From assembly GCA_023391015.1 (NCBI GenBank), contig JAEWBT010000036.1, positions 1 through 64,000 of the forward strand: DNA of 64,000 bases. The letters run 5' to 3'. This document shows, one piece after another, positions 42,257 to 50,898 of the stretch. The position numbers and the translations under genes were made by a program. The notes under the pieces were generated by a model. It did no database searches, was not told the origin of the DNA, and saw only the letters and a list, made by a program, of their open reading frames with translations. How positions within the stretch are numbered: the stretch's first letter is position 1; the number at the start of each line of letters is the position of its first letter. This DNA comes from Bacteroidota bacterium. Lineage in GTDB: Bacteria > Bacteroidota > Bacteroidia > Chitinophagales > Chitinophagaceae.

Positions 42257-44707
42257 CTATTTTTTAATCAAGCGAACCGGCGTTTCTATGCTTCCGCCCG
42301 CTTCGCGCACAAAAAGCACATACAGGCCGTTGGCGAGTAGGGAAATATCCACCCCGGAAGTGGTTTCGGTTTGGAGCACCGTGCGGCCCTGCACGTCGGC
42401 AATGCGCACGTGGTAAGTTCCAACCGGCAGGATTTCAAATGCTGTTGTAGCCGGGTTGGGATAAACGGTGAATGGATTTCGGGAGATGGCCGAAACGCTC
42501 AGCCCCGTAACCGCCACGGCATTGCTGATGCCGGTGCAGCCGTTGGAATCGGCGTGCAAAACGTAGCTTCCGTTGGCCGCCGGGATAAAAGTAGCGCTGG
42601 TAGAAACCGGCGTGGTGCCGCCGTTCAGATACCACTGGAAGTTGGTGTACATCCCGCTGTTTTGCACGGTAAGTTGTCCGTTCGTATAGCTTGCCATTAC
42701 CATTGGCAAAGGCTTTACTTCTACATGAATCGGCCCGGCAGTATCGGCGCAGCCCGCAGCCGTCACCACCAGAACCCGGTAATTTCCGGAAATCCGCGCG
42801 GTATAAGTGTTGCTGGTGGCTCCCGGAATGGCCGTTCCACCCAAGGCCCAGCGGTAATTCCAGCCGGCTCCGGCGGTTGCATTTAATGTTACGCTGTCGC
42901 CCTGGCAGAAAGTGGTATCCGTAGCGGCCGTGATAGTAGCCATTGGTTTGGGATGCACAACGACCGTAAAAGCTGCCGAGGTATCGGTGCAACTGCCGTT
43001 GCTCACGACCACCCGATAGTTGCCGCCGCTGCTGGCCGTCAGGATAGAATCGCTTGCACCGGAAACGGCTGTACCGTTTAAATACCATTGATACGTTAGC
43101 CCTGCTGTGCTCGCTGTCTGCAGCCGCACCGAATCGCCCTGGCAAAAGGTAGCCGGGCCGCCGGCCGTAATGAGGGCGTTCAAGGGCGCGCCCACATTCA
43201 CCGCCACGGCCATAGAGGCAACCGTGCAGGAGCCGCTGGTAACCTGAACCGAATAGGCGCCGCTGCTGGTAGCGGTGTAGGAAGCGCTTGTGGCGGATGG
43301 AATTGCCGTAGGTCCGTCAAACCATTGGTAGGTATAGCCCGCACCGGTATTGGCATTGAGGACTACCGACCCGCCCTGACAAAAAGAAGTAGGCCCGGCA
43401 GCGGTGGCCGTCGCCGTGATGGGCGCAATGCTGGAAACTACTGCTGTGGCCGTGGCGGTGCAGCCACCAACGGTGGTAACCGTTACCAAGTAGCTGCCGG
43501 CTGCGAGGTTGGAAATGTTTTGGGTATTGGCCGAAAAACCGCCTGCGCCCACCCAGCTATAACTAACAATGGTACTGCCACCCGTAGCCGTCAGGGCAAT
43601 GCTGCCAGTGGTGGTGCAGGTTGCATCGGTTACCGTGGGCGAGAGTGTGGGCGCGGTGCAGCCGCCGGTGGCGGATTTAGGCGTAAAAGAAAGTCCCCGG
43701 AAGGCGGCTCCGGTTGGTGCCGTGTCGATGGTTACGTAGCTGTTGACGTAGCCTGCTGCATAATTGCTGTCAATCACTGCCACGAGGCGGTTGTCGGTAG
43801 TAGTGGCATAGAGCGTGGGGAAAGCAGTGCTCCAGTCCACGGCCAGCCCACGGGCGCCTGCGCCCACCGCCAGCGTATCGGCCACAGCCCAGGTGCCACC
43901 GGACAAGACCCATTTATAAATGCCGCCGTTGGCATTGGCGCGGCTGTCGGCTACATACACGATGGTTTCGGTGGCATCTACGGCAAAATCAGCGGGCTGC
44001 GAGTTAGCGCCGGTGCCGAAAAGCAGTGCACCCACACCGGTTCCGGAAGCCGTAGGCATGCCGGTAATTTTAGAAATGCCCGTATTTGCGCCGGACGCCG
44101 AGCTAAAGTACAGGTTTCCGCTAGCAATCTGCAGGGCACGGATATTGGTAACGGTAGTGCCAAGCGCCGTCGCCGCATTGCTGTTGCCCAGGTATTGCAC
44201 CCCGCCGTTGCCGCCCACAGCCCAGTAATCATTTCCCGCACCTTTCACCGCTGCACGAATGTTATTACCGGTAAAGGCAGTTGTAGTGGCTGCGCGCCCA
44301 AAATTTCCGGAAAGGCCCACGGTATCCACGGCGCGGTTGATGGCTGCACTCGAAGAGCCAGGCAGCGCAACGGCGTTGAGAAGCGAGGTGTCATAACCGG
44401 CAAGTACCAGGTGCGAACTATCGGCGGAGAGCGTCAGCAAGCCTTCGGTAGCGGCGGAGCCGGAAATGACCAGCCGTGCAGCGCCGGTTGTGGGCACAGC
44501 CAGAATGCTCACTGGCGCGGCCTGTGGGGCAATTGTTTTGGTGTATTCTTTCAGAAAAAGGGCATTGCCGGTGTTGGCCAGGGCAGCGGTGCCGTCGCCG
44601 GCCTGCAAAACCACCAGATTTCCGGAAGTCAGCGTGCCTTGTGCCAGGGCGCTCCCGCATAAAAGTGACAAACTGCCATTGATAAAGAGGCGGTATAAAT
44701 TTTTCAT
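42257..44707 (-). CDS. Secreted propeller/Ig-like repeat protein with T9SS tail
   Basis: The ATG at 44707 gives 816 residues with a signal peptide (SLSLLCGSALAQ). The first 350 residues look like a beta-propeller (GNLYFSSASGANTGISKITG, VYVADSRANANGGIYKW). A SprB-like segment follows (TATGGSTIVSYSWVGAGGFS near 370-400) and then three to four Ig-like repeats of about 85 residues (TYQWYLNGTAVSGASDS type). The last 75 residues (VYPNPATTAFEI) are a type A T9SS sorting domain. It is probably a cell-surface or secreted adhesion protein; the ligand is unknown. Confidence 0.82.
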   Translation of the reverse strand: MKNLYRLFINGSLSLLCGSALAQGTLTSGNLVVLQAGDGTAALANTGNALFLKEYTKTIAPQAAPVSILAVPTTGAARLVISGSAATEGLLTLSADSSHLVLAGYDTSLLNAVALPGSSSAAINRAVDTVGLSGNFGRAATTTAFTGNNIRAAVKGAGNDYWAVGGNGGVQYLGNSNAATALGTTVTNIRALQIASGNLYFSSASGANTGISKITGMPTASGTGVGALLFGTGANSQPADFAVDATETIVYVADSRANANGGIYKWVLSGGTWAVADTLAVGAGARGLAVDWSTAFPTLYATTTDNRLVAVIDSNYAAGYVNSYVTIDTAPTGAAFRGLSFTPKSATGGCTAPTLSPTVTDATCTTTGSIALTATGGSTIVSYSWVGAGGFSANTQNISNLAAGSYLVTVTTVGGCTATATAVVSSIAPITATATAAGPTSFCQGGSVVLNANTGAGYTYQWFDGPTAIPSATSASYTATSSGAYSVQVTSGSCTVASMAVAVNVGAPLNALITAGGPATFCQGDSVRLQTASTAGLTYQWYLNGTAVSGASDSILTASSGGNYRVVVSNGSCTDTSAAFTVVVHPKPMATITAATDTTFCQGDSVTLNATAGAGWNYRWALGGTAIPGATSNTYTARISGNYRVLVVTAAGCADTAGPIHVEVKPLPMVMASYTNGQLTVQNSGMYTNFQWYLNGGTTPVSTSATFIPAANGSYVLHADSNGCTGISNAVAVTGLSVSAISRNPFTVYPNPATTAFEILPVGTYHVRIADVQGRTVLQTETTSGVDISLLANGLYVLFVREAGGSIETPVRLIKK

Positions 44708-44722
44708 GGGCATAAGTTTTCC

Positions 44723-44730
44723 CAAATGTA
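44723..44730 (-). promoter_or_regulatory. -7 element of the secreted propeller/Ig gene
   Basis: TACATTTG on the minus strand matches TAnnTTTG, 16 bp before the ATG at 44707. Confidence 0.45.
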
Positions 44731-44786
44731 TTAACAAGGCTTATACAATTCTAATTTTTGAGACTTTTATTTTTTGCAGCATAAAA

Positions 44787-44820
44787 AAAACCGGCTTGTT
44801 TTTTGAAACAAGCCGGTTTT
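44787..44820 (-). terminator. Terminator of ahpC-ahpD
   Basis: AAAACCGGCTTGTTT and AAACAAGCCGGTTTT form a 15-bp stem, with a long T run on the minus strand, 44 bp beyond the AhpD-like gene stop. Confidence 0.85.
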
Positions 44821-44864
44821 AGCTTCCGGAAATTCCGGAAAATAAAGGCAGATTTCCGGAACTA

Positions 44865-45449
44865 TTACAGCACCACCGCCGCACTTTTAATCACTGATAC
44901 CAGCCGGATGGCGTCAAAAATGCGGGCTTCGCTTGCACCGTGGTCTTTCACGCTTTGCTCGTGGCTTTGCACGCAGCGCTCGCAGCCGTTCAGCGCCGAC
45001 ACGCCGAGGCTCACCAGCTCAAAAAATTCTTTGCCCAGCACCGGGTTCATCATCACGCTCATGCGCATCCCGGCAGGCGACTTGGCGTAGGTTTCATTGG
45101 TGTGCAGGTAGTGGCGGAAGCGATACAGCACGTTGTTGGCGCTCATCACCGACACACACGCCATAATCTCGGCAATCTCGGCTTCCGATGCACCTTCCTC
45201 TTTGCTCAGGGCCAGAAATCCTTCGGTCAGGGTGCGGTGTTTTTCATTCACGGCTGCTGCCAGGGCCAAGAGCACCGCTTCTTTGCGGCTCATGTTGGCG
45301 CTTTTCAACACGGCAGCAATGTTGAGTTTCAGGTCTTTCAGGGCGCGGCTGTCAGCGGCTTCCATCGCCTCGGCGGGAAGATTCGTAATGTCTGAGGGCA
45401 GGCGCAGGTCGGCTACCAGCGATTGCAATGTTTCGTTTGAATACGGCAT
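44865..45449 (-). CDS. AhpD-like alkylhydroperoxidase (carboxymuconolactone decarboxylase family)
   Basis: This 194-residue all-helical protein belongs to the AhpD/CMD superfamily. The catalytic CxxC with nearby His is in LNGCERCVQSHEQSV near residues 152-166, and FELVSLGVSAL precedes it. AhpD-like proteins reduce peroxides or recharge AhpC. It follows the AhpC-like gene by 93 bp, with a hairpin between, so it forms a peroxide-defence pair. Confidence 0.87.
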   Translation of the reverse strand: MPYSNETLQSLVADLRLPSDITNLPAEAMEAADSRALKDLKLNIAAVLKSANMSRKEAVLLALAAAVNEKHRTLTEGFLALSKEEGASEAEIAEIMACVSVMSANNVLYRFRHYLHTNETYAKSPAGMRMSVMMNPVLGKEFFELVSLGVSALNGCERCVQSHEQSVKDHGASEARIFDAIRLVSVIKSAAVVL

Positions 45450-45481
45450 TTTAAAATTGTTTTTGGGTTGTAAAAGGCATT

Positions 45482-45524
45482 AAAAAAGACTATTCACCGG
45501 TTTTTAGAGACCGGCAAATAGCCT
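45482..45524 (-). terminator. Partial terminator or processing hairpin between ahpC and ahpD
   Basis: On the minus strand an imperfect stem (GGCTATTtGCCGGT with ACCGGTGAATAGTC) is followed by TTTTTT. It lies between the peroxiredoxin and AhpD-like genes and could lower transcription of the second gene. Confidence 0.6.
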
Positions 45525-45542
45525 TTAATATCAAGAGAGAGA

Positions 45543-46112
45543 CTAAGCAGTTTCAGCAGCCAATTGGCTGGTCAGGGTTTCTTCGCCTTTCTGCCAGTTG
45601 CAGGGGCACAGCTCGTCGGTTTGCAGCGCGTCCAGTACGCGGATGACTTCCTGTACGTTGCGGCCTACGCTGAGGTCGTTTACGCTAACCCAGCGCACGA
45701 TGCCTTCGTTGTCAATAATAAAAGTGGCACGGTAGGCAACGCGCTCGTCGGCGTTGAGGATACCCAGTTCTTCGGCGAGGCTTTTAGAAGTATCGGCCAG
45801 CATGGGGAAGCGCAGGTCGCGCAGGTCTTTGTGGTCGTTGCGCCAAGCCAGGTGTACAAACTCGCTGTCGGTAGAAGCACCAATCAGCAGGGTATCGCGG
45901 TCGGAGAACTCGCCGTAAGCCTTGTTGAACTCAGCAATTTCAGTCGGGCACACAAACGTGAAATCCTTCGGCCACCAGAACATCACAGCCCAGTTGCCTT
46001 TCAGGTCTTCGGAAGAAATATCTTTAAACTCTTTTCCTTTTTCAAGGGAAACAACGGCCTTCTTTTTAAATTCCGGAAAAGGCATTCCGACAGTAACAAA
46101 TTTTTGGTTCAT
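45543..46112 (-). CDS. AhpC-type 2-Cys peroxiredoxin
   Basis: The ATG at 46112 (MNQKFVTVGMPFPEF) gives 189 residues. The peroxidatic Cys is near residue 55 in DFTFVCPTEIAEF, and the C-terminal resolving region is DELCPCNWQKGEETL near 168-182. The CPC pair is a feature of the AhpE/AhpC group partnered with AhpD rather than AhpF. It reduces hydrogen peroxide and organic peroxides in the cytosol. The extra residues of the longer frame to 46145 do not fit the family. Confidence 0.9.
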   Translation of the reverse strand: MNQKFVTVGMPFPEFKKKAVVSLEKGKEFKDISSEDLKGNWAVMFWWPKDFTFVCPTEIAEFNKAYGEFSDRDTLLIGASTDSEFVHLAWRNDHKDLRDLRFPMLADTSKSLAEELGILNADERVAYRATFIIDNEGIVRWVSVNDLSVGRNVQEVIRVLDALQTDELCPCNWQKGEETLTSQLAAETA

Positions 46113-46223
46113 AACAGGATACATTAAGGGGATTTGAAGTTGCAAATTTCGGAAATCCTGCGCAAAGCGTCCTTTGATTTTGCTGAACGGCCTATAGGGG
46201 AAAATAATCGGAAGGGGCGTCTG

Positions 46224-48917
46224 CTATGGCTCCACCCGGACTTTCTGCGTCTGAAGCCCGGCTGCCTGAATCAGATATACACCCGGCGCAAGCGCGGCGG
46301 TAGAAACCTGACTTGCATCCCGGAAAGAAGCCATTGCCCGCCCCTGTAGGTCCAGCACCAGGCCGGTTGCCGGACGGCTGAAATACAAAACGCCTTTTTG
46401 CACCGGATTGGGATATACATTCCAGTGGGTTGCGGCCAGCGCCGGTGTAGTGGCGCCCAGGTAGCCGCCGGTGGGTGTTACTTCAAAAACAGCCACCGTT
46501 CCGCTCACCTCGTTGGACGTAATGACATAGCTTTTGCGGTCGCGCGTCTGGCCGTGCGAGAGGAACAGAATGCCCTCTGCACCGAGGTCGCCGGTGGGGG
46601 TCAGCGTGTCTCGGGTGTTGCGGTAGCCCACGAACTGCGGCGCTGCCGGATCGGAAACATTAAAGGCCATAAAGCCGCCGGTGCGCTCCAGCGCTACAAA
46701 GGCATAGGCCGTATCGTTGATGATGCCGATGCAGACGCCTTCCGGCTCCGGCCCTTTGGCATCCGAGCGGTCTTTGTAGGCCACATTGTTGTTGGAAACA
46801 TTGAAAAGCTTTTTCAGCAGCGGGTCCTGCGCCGCAATCAGTTCCAACCGGTCGCCGCTGTTATACACCTGTGCGCCGGTAGCAGCTTTCCAGATGGTAA
46901 AAGAACGACCGCCAAAGGCGTATATCGCGTCATAATCGCCGTCGCCGTCGGTGTCGCCCAGGGTTTTGGTTACATTCAGGCGGCCCAGATTGTGCGGCGC
47001 TTTCAGCAGGTCGGGGTGGCGGAACACGGCGCTGTCCAGCTTATAGGCGGCTGCCGATACGCGCGTTTCTTCCGAGAAAGCGTTGTAATCGCGGGCGTCG
47101 CCTTCATTGGCAGTGATTAGGTATGTCTGTCCGCCCGCCTGATAAGAGGCAATGGCGTCTGGCAGATACAGACCGCGCACCGGCCAGTTAGCCATCGCCG
47201 CCTGTCCGTTCTGGTCGCTCACGTCGAGGGCGTTACCGGGCAGCATATGATCTGCAAAGCCCAGGGCGCGCACGTGCAGCACGGTTGCCGTCGGGATGTG
47301 AATCGTCGCAATAGCGTTGTTTTCCTGAAGCGTTACGTAGGCGGTATCCGAGGAATGGTTTATGGTGAGGTATTCCGGCTCAAAATCCTGCGCTGCGGTG
47401 GCATTGGGGCCAAAGATGCGGATGCCCTGCGCGCGCAGGGCGGCTTCCTGACCGTTGAACTGCGTGAAGGATGCAGTGGCAGCGGTCGCGTTCTGAACGC
47501 CGTTCTGCAGGCTGATAACGGTAATGCTGCCTTCCGGATCTACGGAATAATCGTTCTCCGGCTCGCCTTCGTTGGCCGTCAGCACATATTGGCCATCAGG
47601 CGTAAAGGCAATCATATCCGGTATCGGCCCGGCGGCCACTTCTTTGAGGAAACGCCCCGCTGTATCCAGGAAAACGACTTTGCCGTTGGCAGTCTTCGGA
47701 CTGGCTTCCATAGCTACGGCAATAAGGCCGTTGCGCGCGGCTACCGAGTTGATGCCTGCGCCGTAGGTTGTCATGTCCAGACTATCAATGGCGACCAGGA
47801 GGGCAGGATTGGCAAAGGAAAGGATGTGGAGCTTGTTTTTCAGCGAATTGACCACATACAGGCGGTTAGACAGCGAATCCCAGGCGGTGATTTCCGCCGA
47901 GGTACCGGCACCACTCACCCGATAGCTGCCGCGGTGCGTGATTTGCAGGGTGCGTTGCGGCTGCGGGGCCAAGTAGTCGTTGTCCAGGATATAGGCCGTG
48001 TATTTACTCTGCGCGCCGATGTCGCCATTAACGGCATTTTTCAGTTCCAGAGCAAAATATTCTGCGCCTTCTGCCAGCGTATCGTTATGGATGACAAAGC
48101 GTGCATACAGCGTATCGGCGCTTGTCGGCGTCCAGGTCAGGACGGTGTCCACGGGCGTAAAATCCGGCGCGCCTGCCGTCCCGAAGCCGGTCACGGCGCC
48201 CACGGTTATGGTGCTGTTGCCCGCGCTGCGGTTGCCCAGCACGACCGGCGCTTTCAGGGTGTCAGTGGCCTCGTCTGCCATCTGATAGAGGTTACCAAAG
48301 GCAAAAACAGGCGGGCTGACCGTTGTACCAGCCGTCACCCTTACATCATCCAGCCCCATATAATCATCGCCGCCGTTGATGCGGTAGCGAAAGCGCAGGC
48401 GGATAGCCGAAGAACCGGCAGGCACGTTGATGGCTACGCTGTCCCAGGCTTTACCGGCGGCGGGAAGGGCCGTATAGCCGGCCATGCTCCAGGTTGCGCC
48501 GTTGTTATACTCCACCTGATAGCCCACCGAGTCGCCGGTGCCGCCCACGATGTGGGTAAAGTATTTAAACGCCAGCGTATAGGCGGTATTGGGGTTGAGC
48601 GTTACCGGTGCAAAGTCCAGTGTATGGATATAAGGAGCGGCCAGCAGCGTTTGCGAGTGTGGATTTTCCAGATCCCATGCGCCCCAGAAACGCAGGCCTT
48701 CCGGCGCGGTGGCAATGGGCGTGTTTCCGCCCGTGGTATTGCCCAGAGCGGTGGTGTCTTTCCAGACGTCGTTGAGCGGGGCGCTGAACAGATAGGGCGC
48801 AGGCGACGCCGTGAAACTCCAGGTATTGCCGGCAGCTTCAAAACCCTGATGGGCTACCTGCGCTTCAGCGGCGTGGATACCGGTGGCTGCCAGGAGAAAA
48901 AGCAGTGCTTTTTTCAT
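46224..48917 (-). CDS. Choice-of-anchor I family secreted protein with T9SS tail
   Basis: The ATG at 48917 gives 897 residues with a signal peptide (LLFLLAATGIHAAEAQ). An N-terminal jelly-roll-like domain (about 20-215) and a Calx-beta-like domain (about 220-310) precede a large propeller of the choice-of-anchor I type (INSVAARNGLIAVAMEAS near 400, YVLTANEGEPENDYSVDPEG near 450, AYVTLQENNAIATI near 530, YLITANEGDARDYN near 590). The last 75 residues (VYPNPVQKGVLYF) are a T9SS sorting domain. Related proteins are anchored surface phosphatase-like or calcium-binding proteins; activity here is not shown. Confidence 0.85.
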   Translation of the reverse strand: MKKALLFLLAATGIHAAEAQVAHQGFEAAGNTWSFTASPAPYLFSAPLNDVWKDTTALGNTTGGNTPIATAPEGLRFWGAWDLENPHSQTLLAAPYIHTLDFAPVTLNPNTAYTLAFKYFTHIVGGTGDSVGYQVEYNNGATWSMAGYTALPAAGKAWDSVAINVPAGSSAIRLRFRYRINGGDDYMGLDDVRVTAGTTVSPPVFAFGNLYQMADEATDTLKAPVVLGNRSAGNSTITVGAVTGFGTAGAPDFTPVDTVLTWTPTSADTLYARFVIHNDTLAEGAEYFALELKNAVNGDIGAQSKYTAYILDNDYLAPQPQRTLQITHRGSYRVSGAGTSAEITAWDSLSNRLYVVNSLKNKLHILSFANPALLVAIDSLDMTTYGAGINSVAARNGLIAVAMEASPKTANGKVVFLDTAGRFLKEVAAGPIPDMIAFTPDGQYVLTANEGEPENDYSVDPEGSITVISLQNGVQNATAATASFTQFNGQEAALRAQGIRIFGPNATAAQDFEPEYLTINHSSDTAYVTLQENNAIATIHIPTATVLHVRALGFADHMLPGNALDVSDQNGQAAMANWPVRGLYLPDAIASYQAGGQTYLITANEGDARDYNAFSEETRVSAAAYKLDSAVFRHPDLLKAPHNLGRLNVTKTLGDTDGDGDYDAIYAFGGRSFTIWKAATGAQVYNSGDRLELIAAQDPLLKKLFNVSNNNVAYKDRSDAKGPEPEGVCIGIINDTAYAFVALERTGGFMAFNVSDPAAPQFVGYRNTRDTLTPTGDLGAEGILFLSHGQTRDRKSYVITSNEVSGTVAVFEVTPTGGYLGATTPALAATHWNVYPNPVQKGVLYFSRPATGLVLDLQGRAMASFRDASQVSTAALAPGVYLIQAAGLQTQKVRVEP

Positions 48918-49026
48918 AAAAGAAGATATTTCGGGCGCAAAGAAAAGCCGCCTTTCTATCGCCTTGAGCGGGTTCACAAAAGCATTACAATAGCATCATG
49001 GCTTTTTTACAAAAAGGCAATAAAAT

Positions 49027-49052
49027 CATAAAGCCACTCCCTTTTGAGGAAT
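49027..49052 (-). terminator. Weak terminator after ftsZ
   Basis: CATAAAGCCA and TGGCTTTATG pair around a 15-nt loop with a modest T-rich tail on the minus strand, 75 bp past the ftsZ stop. Confidence 0.5.
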
Positions 49053-49126
49053 GGCTTTATGGCTTAAGAGCCTGGTGGCAAGCAGGCATTGGATCGGTTT
49101 GGGAGGCTATCCACCCGGAGAGGCGC

Positions 49127-50734
49127 TTAGTCCGGCTTTTTGCCATCCAGAAAGGTGTTGATGCTTTGAACAGAAGCGGTTCCGCCTTGCTCACCATTGT
49201 TGTAGCCCACGCTGTAGCCGCTCATGGTTTTGTCATCGTCCCCTTCTTCAGTAGGGTCGGCTTTCGGGTTGTTGCGGCGCATGTAGGCCGGAACATTTTC
49301 AATGTCCTCGCTGGTTTCGCCGCTTTTCACGTTAAACGACAGGCGACGCAAACGCTCGGCGCGTTCTTCCAACGCCTTTTTCTGCTCTTCAAACCGGCGC
49401 TCTTCTTCCAGATCTTCCTTGCTTGGCTGGCTGCCAACGGTAGCAGTTGCTTTTTCTGGTTCTGCTTCTTTGGTAATCAAGCGAAAACCGGGTGCGGCAG
49501 CGGGCTCTTCGGGCATAATGACCGTGTCAGCGACCGGCGGAACTGGTGCCGGAGTGGGTGCAGGCGTTGTGGTGGCCCAGGATGTTTGGAACGGCGAGGT
49601 GGAAGCAGTGGTTGGTTGCGGTTGCGGAGCGACTGGAGTTTCCGCTTTTTCCGGAGCGGGTGCTGTTTGGGTACGGAACGGGTTGTTGATGTCGTTCAAT
49701 GAACCCACTACGCGTTTGTCGCTATTGTCGCCGGCAACCTTACCGGGTGCTTTGGCTTCGTACTTCACTTCTTTATGTTGGAAACCAGTCGCGATAATGG
49801 TAACGGCAACTTTATCTTCCAAGGCTTCGTCGTGGCCCATACCCAGGATTACGTCGCAGTTTTCGCCGGCTTGCTGCTGCACATAGGCGTTGATGGCATC
49901 CAGTTCGTCGAGCGTGTGCTCGTGCTCGCCTTCGGCAGAGGTTACGTTCAGCAAAATCCACTTCGCACCCCGGATATCGGAATCGTTGAGAAGCGGTGAA
50001 GAAAGCGCTGCTTCCACTGCATGCAGGGCGCGGTTTTCACCCGCAGCCGAAGCATGACCCAATATGGCCACACCACCGTTGCGCATTACAGTGCTTACGT
50101 CGGCAAAGTCCACGTTGGCGCGACCGGTCGTGGTAATCACCTCAGTGATACACTTGGTAGCCGTAGCCAGCACGTCGTCGGCTTTGGAGAACGCTTCGGT
50201 AAACTTAAAGCTACCGAACTGCTGGCGCAGTTTGTCGTTGGAGATAATCAGGATGGTATCCACGTGCTCGCGCAGGCGGTCGATGCCGTCTTTGGCTTGC
50301 TTCATGCGGCGCGGCCCTTCGTGGGTAAACGGCGTGGTTACGATGCCTACCGTCAGGATGCCCAGCTCGCGGCAGAGGCGCGCCACTACCGGTGCCCCAC
50401 CCGTTCCGGTTCCACCGCCCATACCGGCGGTTACAAACGCCATCTTCGCGCCTGTTTTCAGCATCTTGGCAATGTCTTCCACGCTTTCCTCTGATGCCTG
50501 CATCCCGATTTCGGGGTTGGCACCCGCGCCGAGGCCTTGCGTCAGGTGTGGGCCCAGTTGGATTTTATTAGGGATGGGCGACTCGGCCAGGGCCTGAGAA
50601 TCGGTGTTGCAGATGATAAAATCCACACCGTTGACGCCCATGTTGTACATGTAGTTGATGGCGTTGCCGCCGCCGCCGCCTACACCAATAATCTTGATGA
50701 TAGACTGAAGCGATTTGGAATCGGGAGCGTTCAT
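49127..50734 (-). CDS. ftsZ: Cell division GTPase FtsZ
   Basis: The tubulin-like GTPase core (residues 1-330) has GVGGGGGNAINYM near 17 and the signature GGGTGTG near 108-114. A long variable linker rich in Pro/Ala/Thr (about 345-420) and a charged stretch (EEERRFEEQKKALEERAERLRR) follow, with the conserved PAYMRRN near 490 and a tail to 535 residues. The linker is longer than in E. coli (383 in all), as usual in Bacteroidota. It makes the Z ring. Last gene of the dcw cluster, 164 bp after ftsA. Confidence 0.97.
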   Translation of the reverse strand: MNAPDSKSLQSIIKIIGVGGGGGNAINYMYNMGVNGVDFIICNTDSQALAESPIPNKIQLGPHLTQGLGAGANPEIGMQASEESVEDIAKMLKTGAKMAFVTAGMGGGTGTGGAPVVARLCRELGILTVGIVTTPFTHEGPRRMKQAKDGIDRLREHVDTILIISNDKLRQQFGSFKFTEAFSKADDVLATATKCITEVITTTGRANVDFADVSTVMRNGGVAILGHASAAGENRALHAVEAALSSPLLNDSDIRGAKWILLNVTSAEGEHEHTLDELDAINAYVQQQAGENCDVILGMGHDEALEDKVAVTIIATGFQHKEVKYEAKAPGKVAGDNSDKRVVGSLNDINNPFRTQTAPAPEKAETPVAPQPQPTTASTSPFQTSWATTTPAPTPAPVPPVADTVIMPEEPAAAPGFRLITKEAEPEKATATVGSQPSKEDLEEERRFEEQKKALEERAERLRRLSFNVKSGETSEDIENVPAYMRRNNPKADPTEEGDDDKTMSGYSVGYNNGEQGGTASVQSINTFLDGKKPD

Positions 50735-50898
50735 GAGTATTGCTAAGAGGGTTTGTTAGAAGGGAAAGGGGTAGGTAAGAATAAGGCCGTTTTTCCGGAA
50801 TCATCAATCTCTTTCTCCCGGCCTGCGCAAAGGTGAAGATTGGTTTTGATTTTTTAATGCTTATTTCCGGAAAAAAGCGCTAATACGGGTGTTTTTTT

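Noticed and set aside
41013..42416. Long frames on both strands across the 42-bp array and the 3' end of the histidine-kinase gene
   Set aside because: 42 is a multiple of three, so any stop-free unit keeps frames open; no start context or family match, and they overlap real genes.
43325..44662. 445-codon plus-strand frame opposite the secreted propeller/Ig protein gene
   Set aside because: Low-complexity shadow of a Gly/Ala/Thr-rich gene.
47247..49031. 594-codon plus-strand frame opposite the choice-of-anchor gene
   Set aside because: Shadow; the other strand has a signal peptide and sorting domain.
48998..49702. 234-codon plus-strand frame opposite the ftsZ 3' end
   Set aside because: Shadow of the ftsZ linker and terminator region.
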